A stretch of 5,695 nt of DNA from Gemmatimonas phototrophica (GTDB lineage: Bacteria > Gemmatimonadota > Gemmatimonadetes > Gemmatimonadales > Gemmatimonadaceae): positions 1-5,695 of the forward strand of contig CAMBRJ010000217.1 of the NCBI GenBank assembly GCA_945870175.1, read 5' to 3'. The position numbers and the translations under genes are program-made. The notes below the pieces were generated by a model that saw nothing but the letters and a program-made list of their open reading frames with translations, did not search any database and was not told the DNA's origin. Position 1 is the first letter of the stretch. Every line of letters starts with the position of its first letter. Below are positions 1-5,691 of the stretch, in pieces.

Positions 1-308
1 TGGACCATCACGAGGCCGGGGATCAAGCTCTTGCCGGCGAGATCCATGACCTGCGCACCGCTGGGTATCGCGATACTGCCGGCGCCACCGACCGCCGCGA
101 TCCGGCCATCACGCACAATGATCGTCTGTCCCTCACGCGCGGCCGCGCCGGTGCCGTCAATGACGCGCACGTTCGTGAGCGCGAGGACAGTGGTATCGAC
201 CTTCACGTACGATCGTGTGGCCGGCCCGACCGGCGCGCGCTGTGCCACGAGCGGCGGCGCCGCCGCGACGAGCGCGGCGGCGGCGCATCGCGAAATGATC
301 TGTTTCAT
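1..308 (-). CDS. Exported amidohydrolase (imidazolonepropionase-like), 5' part only
   Basis: Partial gene: the first 102 codons are present and the rest runs off the low-coordinate edge. The start is ATG at 308-306, with GAGG at 321-318 nine bases upstream, only three bases after the stop of the isomerase gene. Residues 1-22 form a signal peptide (basic start MKQIISR, Ala/Leu/Val core, likely cleavage near VAQ). Residues about 42-100 are the N-terminal beta domain of metal-dependent amidohydrolases: LALTNVRVIDGTG at 42-54, then a DGRIAAVG stretch at 67-74, then AGKSLIPGLVMV at 91-102. In this superfamily the IPGL(V/I) segment is followed at once by the HxH metal-binding motif. The next codon here begins CA, so His or Gln, which fits. 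Secreted family members hydrolyse cyclic amides, dipeptides (Xaa-Pro or prolidase-like) or similar amide bonds. The substrate cannot be told from this fragment. The family call is fairly secure; specificity is unknown. Confidence 0.85.
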   Translation of the reverse strand, partial: MKQIISRCAAAALVAAAPPLVAQRAPVGPATRSYVKVDTTVLALTNVRVIDGTGAAAREGQTIIVRDGRIAAVGGAGSIAIPSGAQVMDLAGKSLIPGLVMV

Positions 309-311
309 GAC

Positions 312-1202
312 TTAGTACCTCAACATGGCGGCGACACTGGCCTTGACGGACGCCAAGGCATCAGTTGGCTGATCGTGTTCGATGAACCAATGCGTGAGGC
401 CGAGCGCTCGGCCCTTGTCCAGGAGCATCTTGAAGTCGATCGTTCCAGCGCCCACGTCGAGCATCGTCCGCTCGGGGGCCGCACTGGCATCCTTCACATG
501 GCAGCAGATCACGCGCCCTTTGTGCGCCGTCATGATTTCGAGTGGATCGCGTCCCGCCTTCACCGCCCAGTACAGGTCGAGCTCGAGTTTCACGAGCGAC
601 GCGTCGGTGTTGGCCGTGAGAATCTCGTAGCCGGTCGTGTCACCCACCGGCGCGAACTCGAAATCGTGGTTGTGATACGCAAACTGCAGCCCCGCGGCCT
701 TGGCTTTCTGCGCGCCGGTGTTGAGCCGCTCGGACAGCGTCATCCAGTTGTCGCGCGTGCCGCGATAGTTATTGCCCACGAATGGCACGATCACGATTTC
801 GTGGCCCATCCCGTGGGCACGATCGAAAATGGCAGGCCACCCGTCGTCAGTGACCGGCAGTGCTTCGTGTGTCGCGGGGGCGGTGAGCGTGTGCCGCTTG
901 AGCAACGCCGACCACCACGCCGGTGTCTTGCCGTAGTAGCCGGCGAACTCGAGCTCCGTGATGCCGGCCGCCGCCACCGCCGCGATCGTCCCTTCGATGT
1001 CCTTCGCCAGCGCGCTGCGTACGGTGTACAACTGCAACCCGATACGGCCAATGCGGCGACGCGCGGCGACGTGACGCGAATCCGCCGTCGACGCGGCCGC
1101 CGCCAACGCCGGCAACACGGCGCTGCCGGCCATACCGGCCGCGAGCAGTCGCAGCACCTCGCGACGCGAGAGCGCCGAGTGGCTGAAGGACGCCGGTTCC
1201 AC
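312..1202 (-). CDS. Tat-exported sugar phosphate isomerase/epimerase-like TIM-barrel protein
   Basis: A 296-residue protein of the xylose isomerase-like TIM-barrel superfamily. Members isomerise or epimerise sugars with divalent metal, and exported members are common in heterotrophs with periplasmic sugar metabolism. I chose GTG at 1202: GGAG lies ten bases upstream and the start is two bases after the GNAT stop. The open frame continues up to 1265, but that part overlaps the GNAT gene and reads as junk. A twin-arginine signal is clear: SRREVL at residues 12-17, an Ala/Leu/Gly-rich core to about 38, and cleavage near AAA-S. The barrel starts at IGLQLYTVRSAL (54-65), followed by ITELEFAGYYG (81-91). 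Likely metal or catalytic residues are in YHNHDFEF (176-183), LELDLYW (206-212, Glu207/Asp209), CHVKD (234-238, His235) and FIEHD (273-277, Glu275). The length is normal and the end is intact (TAA at 314-312). The exact substrate is not readable from the sequence. Confidence 0.88.
   Translation of the reverse strand: MEPASFSHSALSRREVLRLLAAGMAGSAVLPALAAAASTADSRHVAARRRIGRIGLQLYTVRSALAKDIEGTIAAVAAAGITELEFAGYYGKTPAWWSALLKRHTLTAPATHEALPVTDDGWPAIFDRAHGMGHEIVIVPFVGNNYRGTRDNWMTLSERLNTGAQKAKAAGLQFAYHNHDFEFAPVGDTTGYEILTANTDASLVKLELDLYWAVKAGRDPLEIMTAHKGRVICCHVKDASAAPERTMLDVGAGTIDFKMLLDKGRALGLTHWFIEHDQPTDALASVKASVAAMLRY
317..321 (-). promoter_or_regulatory. Ribosome binding site (GAGGT) for the amidohydrolase gene
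   Basis: GAGGT on the minus strand within the last codons of the isomerase gene. The GAGG part is nine bases from the ATG at 308. It is one of the clearest Shine-Dalgarno sites in the window and fixes the amidohydrolase start. Confidence 0.6.
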
Positions 1203-1204
1203 GT

Positions 1205-1690
1205 TCAGCGTGCTCCGTTGGCGAGTTGCGTGAGCGTGTCGCCCGTCACGCGGTAGACGGTCCATTCATCCTGCGGGCGCGCCCCGAGCTTTTCATAGAA
1301 CCCGATGGCGTCCACGTTCCAATCGAGTACCGACCACTCGAGACGTCCGCAATCGCGCGAGACGGCCTGCTGTGCGAGATACTGCAGCAGCGCCTTGCCG
1401 ATGCCATGCCCACGATACTGCGGGCGCACGAACAGATCCTCGAGATAAATCCCGGGGCGCGCAAGAAACGTCGAGAAATTGTGGAAGAACAGCGCAAAGC
1501 CCGCCGATGCGCCCTCCCACTCGGCGATCACCACTTCGGCGTACGGTCGTGCCCCGAACAGCGCCGCATCGAGCAGCGCATCAGTCGCGATGCATTCATG
1601 ACGCAGCTTCTCATACTCCGCCAACCCCTCGATCAGGTCCCGGATCACGGGGACATCCGCCCTGGTGGCGGCTCGCAGTACCAACGACAT
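1205..1690 (-). CDS. GNAT-family N-acetyltransferase, spermidine/spermine (SSAT)-like
   Basis: A 161-residue cytoplasmic acetyltransferase of the GNAT fold that would transfer acetyl from acetyl-CoA to an amine. Residues 4-29 (LVLRAATRADVPVIRDLI and on) are the usual first strand and helix. IYLEDLFVRPQYRGHGIG at 81-98 holds the strand-4 segment and the acetyl-CoA pyrophosphate loop RxxGxG (Arg93 to Gly98). WNVDAIGFYEKLGA at 124-137 carries the Tyr (132) that acts as general acid in many GNATs. The YLEDLFV, YRGHGIG and FYEKLGA stretches closely resemble eukaryotic diamine/thialysine acetyltransferases, so a small polyamine-like or lysine-like amine is plausible, but the substrate is inferred. 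Start choice: ATG at 1690 has GGAG at 1703-1700 nine bases upstream and fits the family N-terminus. An ATG five codons earlier at 1705 overlaps the previous stop as TAATG and is the alternative (166 residues). The gene sits in a tight run between DUF1499 and the isomerase. Confidence 0.9.
   Translation of the reverse strand: MSLVLRAATRADVPVIRDLIEGLAEYEKLRHECIATDALLDAALFGARPYAEVVIAEWEGASAGFALFFHNFSTFLARPGIYLEDLFVRPQYRGHGIGKALLQYLAQQAVSRDCGRLEWSVLDWNVDAIGFYEKLGARPQDEWTVYRVTGDTLTQLANGAR
1213..1216 (-). promoter_or_regulatory. Ribosome binding site (GGAG) for the isomerase gene
   Basis: GGAG on the minus strand, ten bases before the GTG at 1202 and inside the last codons of the GNAT gene. It supports the GTG start over the in-frame ATG-like start further upstream at 1265, which lies within GNAT coding sequence. 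The spacing is slightly long but usable, and the GNAT stop (1207-1205) falls between this site and the GTG, which allows translational coupling. Confidence 0.5.
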
Positions 1691-1699
1691 CGGGCGCGA

Positions 1700-1703
1700 C
1701 TCC
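1700..1703 (-). promoter_or_regulatory. Ribosome binding site (GGAG) favouring the second GNAT ATG
   Basis: GGAG nine bases upstream of ATG 1690. It overlaps the earlier candidate ATG at 1705-1703, which has only a weak purine stretch before it. This favours the 161-residue form of the acetyltransferase, although re-initiation at TAATG cannot be excluded. Confidence 0.5.
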
Positions 1704-1704
1704 A

Positions 1705-2142
1705 TTACTTCGAGGTGATAGGCGGCGGCGCAAGACGCGCCGAGATCCGCGCGATGCGCTTGCGATTCACGCCAAGGTCGCTGCGACCGACTCGCGACGC
1801 CGACCGAAAACGATACACGTGGGCCACCGGATCGACCACGAGGTCGACATCATCGACGAAGCGGAATACCAGGCTTCGGCACTCGGCGTGCAGGTATCCC
1901 TCGCGCTCGATCGTGACCGTCGTGCGCGACTCGGCCAGCAGCGCGGCCTTGGCGCGCATCAGGGCCGCCGCTGGCGCGTCGGTAAACGGCACCGTGGGCA
2001 CACGCTGCGACGCGCGCGTGGCGTCGGTGGACACGCAGTTCGGCGAATCGGGACAGGGCGGCAACGTCTGATCGGCGCCGACCGGTATGGGCGGATGCCA
2101 GGTGAGCGCAACCAGTGAGGCCATGACGACGGTCCTGATCAT
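1705..2142 (-). CDS. DUF1499 domain-containing protein, probably exported or membrane-anchored
   Basis: A 145-residue protein that matches the DUF1499 family pattern. It has LPPCPDSPNCVST at 27-39 (Cys30 and Cys36), YLHAECRS at 83-90, FRFVDDVD at 93-100 and RSASRVGRSDLGVNRKRI at 113-130, which is the family's C-terminal signature. The biochemical role of DUF1499 is not established. Residues 1-24 (MIRTVVMASLVALTW then Pro-rich) look like a short signal peptide or N-terminal anchor, so the domain probably acts outside the cytoplasm. There is no convincing lipobox. Start: ATG at 2142 overlaps the upstream stop as ATGA, the classic coupled arrangement. The open frame extends six codons to a GTG at 2160, but that lies inside the previous gene and is less likely. 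The stop (TAA, 1707-1705) overlaps or nearly touches the GNAT start. Confidence 0.88.
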   Translation of the reverse strand: MIRTVVMASLVALTWHPPIPVGADQTLPPCPDSPNCVSTDATRASQRVPTVPFTDAPAAALMRAKAALLAESRTTVTIEREGYLHAECRSLVFRFVDDVDLVVDPVAHVYRFRSASRVGRSDLGVNRKRIARISARLAPPPITSK

Positions 2143-3029
2143 CGTTTCACGAAAGTCCACTGCCGTGTGGCGCGTGTGAGGATCGCATCGTACTCACGGG
2201 TCCGCACCCGCACCTCGCGCACCACATCAATCGCGAGATGGGCCAACATCAACTCCGTGAGCAGGGGGATCCGGACTTCACTGCTTTCGAGCGTATACGT
2301 CGTGCCGCCTACCGGTATGGAAAGCACCCGCATCTTCGGCGTGCTCGAGGCGTGCCCCAGCTCGCGCACGCCGTCACTCGACATCTGAATCAGCGAATCG
2401 CCACCAACCACGGCCCGTTCGGGAGTGTTCGCCGACGGCACGAACCACACTTCGGTGAAAGTCTTCTGCGCGAGCGTGACCGGCACGAATTGGCCGAGCC
2501 CATTGCCCGGCGCGGGGGCGGCCAGTCCACGCAGCAACGCGCGCGCCGTCCCGCTGGCCAGCACCGTATCCACCGGATCGCGCACCACCATGCCACTGCG
2601 CGTCTTGGGGGTGGGGCCCGGACTGCGCAGCGCGAACTGCACCTTCACGCGCATGCCCGGGGGCGTGTCGATGAGTTCCCCGAAGATCCCGCGCCATTCG
2701 TTCTGCTGCTTGATGCAGGTCAGCGACCAACCACGTTCGACGCCGCCGAGGGCGCCGGCACGCAGCGCATTCACCGTGGCCTCGAGGCAACGCAGATAGC
2801 CGAGCACATCCACCGCCCGCGACTCGCGTTCGGCAAACAGCCCTTCGAAGGTGGTGGGCACCTTCGTGAAGTCCGGCAGCGCCTGCGCGGGCAGTTTCGG
2901 CATGGCGGCGGACTTCGGCGTCGCGCCACCGGTCGCGCCTCCCGTCGCTTGTGCCGGCAGCACGGAGCTCACGGCACAGGCGGCACTCAGGGCCAGCGCT
3001 TCAAACCATCGACGAGCAGCGGGGATCAT
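2139..3029 (-). CDS. Hypothetical exported protein, family not recognised
   Basis: A 296-residue protein I do not recognise. From ATG 3029 it begins with a good Sec signal: basic MIPAARRW, hydrophobic ALALSAACAVSSVL (11-24), and cleavage near AQA-T (26-29). A low-complexity linker (GATGGAT repeat, Pro/Ala/Lys-rich) runs to about 50, so the mature domain covers roughly 50-296. It contains two cysteines that could pair (Cys81 in YLRCLEA, Cys105 in SLTCIKQQNEW). The middle (117-200) is rich in alternating hydrophobic residues consistent with beta strands (MRVKVQFAL, FTEVWFVPS), and the end (255-285) looks helical. There is no enzyme motif. In-frame upstream starts exist at 3068 (ATG) and 3071 (TTG), which would lengthen the region before the signal core to over 20 residues; neither has a Shine-Dalgarno site. 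Position between the flavoprotein and DUF1499, with an ATGA overlap to the latter, implies co-expression with an envelope protein. The gene call is secure; the function is unknown. Confidence 0.8.
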   Translation of the reverse strand: MIPAARRWFEALALSAACAVSSVLPAQATGGATGGATPKSAAMPKLPAQALPDFTKVPTTFEGLFAERESRAVDVLGYLRCLEATVNALRAGALGGVERGWSLTCIKQQNEWRGIFGELIDTPPGMRVKVQFALRSPGPTPKTRSGMVVRDPVDTVLASGTARALLRGLAAPAPGNGLGQFVPVTLAQKTFTEVWFVPSANTPERAVVGGDSLIQMSSDGVRELGHASSTPKMRVLSIPVGGTTYTLESSEVRIPLLTELMLAHLAIDVVREVRVRTREYDAILTRATRQWTFVKR

Positions 3030-3080
3030 GACGGCAGGCTGGAGAATCGGCATCGGCCGAGTCGGCATCAACGGGTCAAT

Positions 3081-4238
3081 CTAGCCACGTCCACCCGTCG
3101 TGGTTGTACGCCACTCGGGGCCGTGCAGCACCCGCGCCGGCGCGAGGTTGCCGTCCAGCGCCGCCGCGACCACGGCGCGACCACTGAGGGCCCCGATCAC
3201 GTTGCCGGTGCCCGAGTAGCCTCCCAGCGCCCAGACGCCCTCACGGACCTGCTCCAGGAGCGGCAGTCCGCTCTCGGTGAAGCCGGCGCAGGCCGCCCAC
3301 CGGTGCGTGATCGGCGCCGACACGCCCAGGTGCGTGCGCACGAACGATTCCAGCAGCTCCTGCACCGGCGCGGTGGGACGCGCATCCAGGCTCCACTCGC
3401 TGGGCCCCGCCAGATCGCGGAAGCCGCCGATCGTGAGCGACCCATCGGGCAACTGCTGCCAGTACTCGTACCCTTCGCGGTAGTACATCGGGCACGGTAC
3501 CGTGATCTCGCTAGTGGGCGCGGTGGCCAGCATCTGCAGGCGCGCGGTGCGCACCCGCCCGGCCAATTCCGGAAGAATCACCTCGAGCCGACCGTCAACG
3601 GCCACGATCACCCGTTGGCAGTGCACCGTCCCCTCGGCCGTCTCCACGCGCGTGCCCTGCACCGCCGTGACCGGCGAGCGCGCGAAGAGCCGTGCGCCAG
3701 CCTGCACGGCCTTCGTCGCGAGCAGGCGACAGCGGGCCAGCGGATTGAATGCGGCGTCGGCCGGAAACGTGATCCCCACGCCATCAGCCGCCTCGTACCA
3801 GTCGCAGGCGAGACCGTCGGCCTGCATCGCGGCCATCTGGGCTCGGCAATCACCGACCTCCCACTCGTCGGCCGCGATGCGGCGCGAGCCCACGAACCGC
3901 ACCGTTCCCGGCGCCGCGTCGGCGATACGCTGCATCTCGCTGAGGGTGGCCTGATAGATCGCCAGCGCGCGGTCGCGACCATGCTTGCGCACCGCATCGT
4001 GATAAAAATCATAGGCGCCGGCCAACAGGAAGCCGCCGTTGCGACCGGCCGCCCCCGCGGCCACGTCGCTGGCGTCGAGCCCGACCACATCCTCACCGCG
4101 CGCCAGCAGTTCCTCGATCACCGTGAGACCGCTCCCACCGAGACCGATCACACAGGTGCCCGTGGTGATCGTGCCCGACAGCGTCGGGAAGGCGGTCCAC
4201 GAGCCATCGTCCCAGACGGGCTGGTTGTCGATCAGCAT
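3081..4238 (-). CDS. FAD-dependent oxidoreductase, DAO family (amine/D-amino-acid oxidase-like)
   Basis: A 385-residue cytoplasmic flavoprotein without a signal peptide. Residues 29-55 form the dinucleotide-binding beta-alpha-beta unit: CVIGLGGSG (GxGxxG at 32-37) and, at the end of strand 2, Asp55, which would hold the FAD ribose. GAAGRNGGF at 62-70 is the second FAD-contact motif typical of the DAO (glycine/D-amino-acid oxidase) family and of gamma-glutamylputrescine oxidase-like proteins. The substrate domain includes YYREGYEYWQQLPDG (252-266) and TIGGF (269-273). The C-terminal FAD cap is RWAACAGFTESGLPLL (313-328) and WALGGYSGTGNVIG (336-349). The family oxidises C-N bonds of amines or amino acids to imines; the substrate here is unknown. 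Start: ATG 4238 with CAGGA at 4249-4245, six bases upstream. The gene is full length, ends in TAG, and follows the peptidase gene by 30 bases. Some DAO proteins are dehydrogenases or demethylases instead of oxidases. Confidence 0.9.
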   Translation of the reverse strand: MLIDNQPVWDDGSWTAFPTLSGTITTGTCVIGLGGSGLTVIEELLARGEDVVGLDASDVAAGAAGRNGGFLLAGAYDFYHDAVRKHGRDRALAIYQATLSEMQRIADAAPGTVRFVGSRRIAADEWEVGDCRAQMAAMQADGLACDWYEAADGVGITFPADAAFNPLARCRLLATKAVQAGARLFARSPVTAVQGTRVETAEGTVHCQRVIVAVDGRLEVILPELAGRVRTARLQMLATAPTSEITVPCPMYYREGYEYWQQLPDGSLTIGGFRDLAGPSEWSLDARPTAPVQELLESFVRTHLGVSAPITHRWAACAGFTESGLPLLEQVREGVWALGGYSGTGNVIGALSGRAVVAAALDGNLAPARVLHGPEWRTTTTGGRG

Positions 4239-4244
4239 GCAATG

Positions 4245-4249
4245 TCCTG
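4245..4249 (-). promoter_or_regulatory. Ribosome binding site (CAGGA) for the FAD oxidoreductase gene
   Basis: CAGGA on the minus strand, six bases before ATG 4238, in the 30-base gap after the peptidase stop. Nothing else stands out in this short gap: there is no terminator-like stem, which is consistent with read-through from the peptidase gene. Confidence 0.55.
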
Positions 4250-4268
4250 AAGGGGGAGCGGGCAGATG

Positions 4269-5396
4269 CTAGCGCCGTGCGTCGCCGCTGCCGCCGCGGG
4301 TACGCGCCACGCGCGCGTCCTGCGACGAGACCGGAGCGATACGGTACACGCCGTTGCGCTCCCCCAGCAATCCCACGGCCGCATCAATCAGCGGATCACG
4401 CGCGCTGTCGTAGCTGGCCGGATCCCACGTCATGGCCAGATGCGGCGCCACCCCGCGGCCCTCGATCGGCCGCTTGTCGGGACCGAACTCCAGCCAGCGC
4501 GGCACGGTGAAGTGCCATCCGTTGCCGAGGGAGAAGGTGGCCGGATTCCCCGAGGCACCGCCGGTTGTGTCGCCGACCACCGTGACCTGTGGCAGGGTGC
4601 GCATCGCGGCCACAAAACTTTCCGTGGCGCTGAAGCCGCCACGCCCCGACAGCACCACGACGGGACGGGTGAACTGCCAGCCTCCACGAGGACCGATCGT
4701 GCGGGCCAGCGGCATCTCGATGTCCTTCACCAGCGAATCGGTACGGATCTCCACATACGACGCGGTGAAAGCCCGTGTGGTAAAGCGGCTGGCGAAGGCG
4801 AGGGCGGTCTGATCGATGCCGCCGGCATTGCTGCGCACGTCGATGATCAATCCCGGCGCATCGCGCATGCGGGCGAGGGCAAGATCGAGCGCGTCCTGAT
4901 TCACCGGCTCCTTCCACGAACCGATGTACAGATACGCATAGCCGCCGACCGTGCCTTCGCCGAAATCGCGAGTGTGGGCGAGATAGCTCGCATCACGCAT
5001 CGCAGACTCCCAGCGCCCGCGCTCGAAGTTGGCGCGCACGGATGGTCGAAAGGTGGGCACGGCCTGCCCTCGAGGATCGACGAGCCAGACGTGTAGATCG
5101 TGCAGCGGCGAGAGCATGTCGACGAGGACAGCAATCAGCTCATCCTGCGAACGCGCCCGCTGCGCCCGCGTGCGATAGGCGGCACGCTGGGCGCGCCAAT
5201 CGACCTGCTTGTAGGCAAACGACGGATACACCTCGTCGAATCGCGTCCAGAGCGTATCGAACTGCGCCACGAACGAGCGCGTCTCGGCCGGCGACACCAC
5301 GGCGGCCTTTGACCGGAGGGACGGGACAACACAGGCCCCACTCGACGCCGCAGCGCCCAGCGCCAGCCACACTTTCCAGTGCCGCGCGCGTGTCAT
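4269..5396 (-). CDS. S41-family (tail-specific protease/tricorn-like) peptidase, exported, possible lipoprotein
   Basis: A 375-residue serine peptidase-like protein. Residues 1-22 form an export signal, and Cys22 in ASSGAC could be lipidated, though the lipobox is weak (Ser at -3). Residues 36-100 are a helical N-terminal part. SPLHDLHVWL at 96-105 matches the S41 'DxH' segment. PGLIIDVRSNAGGID at 181-195 is the hallmark strand-turn. VVVLSGRGGFSATESF at 246-261 holds the probable nucleophile Ser256 and Glu259. VTVVGDTTGGASGNP (271-285) follows, and PIEGRGVAPHL (310-320) is the usual end motif. The Lys about 25 residues after the Ser in C-terminal processing peptidases is absent (Ala281), so a tricorn-type arrangement using His102 is more likely. 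I see no PDZ domain. Start: ATG 5396 is the only common start codon in frame between the upstream gene and the signal sequence; it lacks a clear Shine-Dalgarno site. The frame stays open to 5585, but that part overlaps the 66-residue gene and is not protein-like. It probably cleaves peptides in the envelope. Confidence 0.88.
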   Translation of the reverse strand: MTRARHWKVWLALGAAASSGACVVPSLRSKAAVVSPAETRSFVAQFDTLWTRFDEVYPSFAYKQVDWRAQRAAYRTRAQRARSQDELIAVLVDMLSPLHDLHVWLVDPRGQAVPTFRPSVRANFERGRWESAMRDASYLAHTRDFGEGTVGGYAYLYIGSWKEPVNQDALDLALARMRDAPGLIIDVRSNAGGIDQTALAFASRFTTRAFTASYVEIRTDSLVKDIEMPLARTIGPRGGWQFTRPVVVLSGRGGFSATESFVAAMRTLPQVTVVGDTTGGASGNPATFSLGNGWHFTVPRWLEFGPDKRPIEGRGVAPHLAMTWDPASYDSARDPLIDAAVGLLGERNGVYRIAPVSSQDARVARTRGGSGDARR

Positions 5397-5490
5397 GTAT
5401 GGACGATGGGGTCCAAACCGTGTGAGGGCCAGAGCGCCGACGCCGTTCGTCCCTGAAATCGGGACGAAACGGCCGACCGTCGCGCTCGCG
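5397..5490. other. Intergenic region upstream of the S41 peptidase gene
   Basis: This is the longest gene-free stretch in the window, 94 bases. It is largely occupied by the hairpin at 5432-5487. I looked for a promoter for the peptidase gene on the minus strand. A TTGGAC resembling a -35 box sits near 5408-5419, but no matching -10 box follows at 16-18 bases, so I make no promoter call. No ribosome binding site is obvious before ATG 5396. Confidence 0.5.
5432..5487 (-). terminator. Long imperfect hairpin, possible terminator or attenuator without a U-tract
   Basis: Inner stem: GCCGTTCGTCCC (5442-5453) pairs with GGGACGAAACGGC (5461-5473), giving 12 base pairs with one bulged A and a 7-base loop (5454-5460). 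An outer stem can add GAGCGCCGAC (5432-5441) with GTCGCGCTC (5479-5487), nine more pairs with one bulged C and a 5-base internal bulge at 5474-5478. Read on the minus strand, the structure starts three bases after the stop of the 66-residue gene and ends 35 bases before the peptidase ATG. No run of T follows on either strand, so a classic Rho-independent terminator is not shown. U-less terminators, attenuation or an mRNA-stabilising stem are the options. Confidence 0.5.
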
Positions 5491-5691
5491 TTAGGCCCCC
5501 GCGAGCCCCTTCGCCACTTGGCGCACCAACACGGCCAGCTCCGGAGAGCTCTGGATCGACTGCAGGAACAGTCGCTGGAAGGCATCCCCCTCGGCGTCGG
5601 CCTTGAGCAACGCGAGCGATTGCTCGAACAAGGCGTTGGCTTCCACGCTGCCGAGCGGCTGCTTCTTGTCGGAGGTGCGCTCGTCGATCAT
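5491..5691 (-). CDS. Small hypothetical protein, possibly 5'-truncated by the window edge
   Basis: A 66-residue reading frame ending in TAA (5493-5491). The first ATG is at 5691, four bases from the window end. The codon before it is CTC and no stop is seen, so the true start could lie outside the window, and no ribosome site can be judged. The N-terminus is charged (MIDERTSDKKQP). Residues 16-45 (VEANALFEQSLALLKA, then DAFQRLFLQSIQ) and 50-64 (PELAVLVRQVAKGLA) are predicted by eye to be amphipathic helices. There is no signal peptide, membrane segment or Cys, and I recognise no family. It is acidic-basic mixed and may be a small cytoplasmic helical protein or the C-terminal end of a larger one. 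A real gene is supported by normal amino-acid composition and by the stop lying just before the hairpin. It is separated from the downstream operon by 94 bases and may be a different transcription unit. Confidence 0.6.
   Translation of the reverse strand: MIDERTSDKKQPLGSVEANALFEQSLALLKADAEGDAFQRLFLQSIQSSPELAVLVRQVAKGLAGA

Noticed and set aside
250..287. GCC/GGC-rich imperfect palindromes and triplet repeats.
   Set aside because: They fall in the Ala/Pro-rich signal peptide of the amidohydrolase and are explained by GCN/CCG codons in high-GC DNA.
375..1256. A 293-codon plus-strand open frame opposite the isomerase gene.
   Set aside because: Arg/His-rich composition with no motif, fully antisense to a TIM-barrel gene with a clear Tat signal.
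2238..4250. A 670-codon open frame on the plus strand, antisense to the flavoprotein and the hypothetical exported protein.
   Set aside because: It spans two well-supported minus-strand genes and their junction, is full of His/Arg/Gly/Gln runs typical of antisense GC-rich frames, and has no domain motif. The lack of stops is explained by codon bias in high-GC DNA.
5405..5420. TTGGAC resembling a -35 promoter element before the S41 peptidase gene.
   Set aside because: No -10-like hexamer follows at a usable distance before the ATG, so a sigma-70 type promoter is not supported.
5397..5585. N-terminal extension of the S41 peptidase up to 5585.
   Set aside because: It would overlap the 66-residue gene and read through the hairpin. 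The added sequence is Cys/Arg/Ser-rich and would bury the export signal. No usual start codon lies between 5397 and 5490 in that frame.
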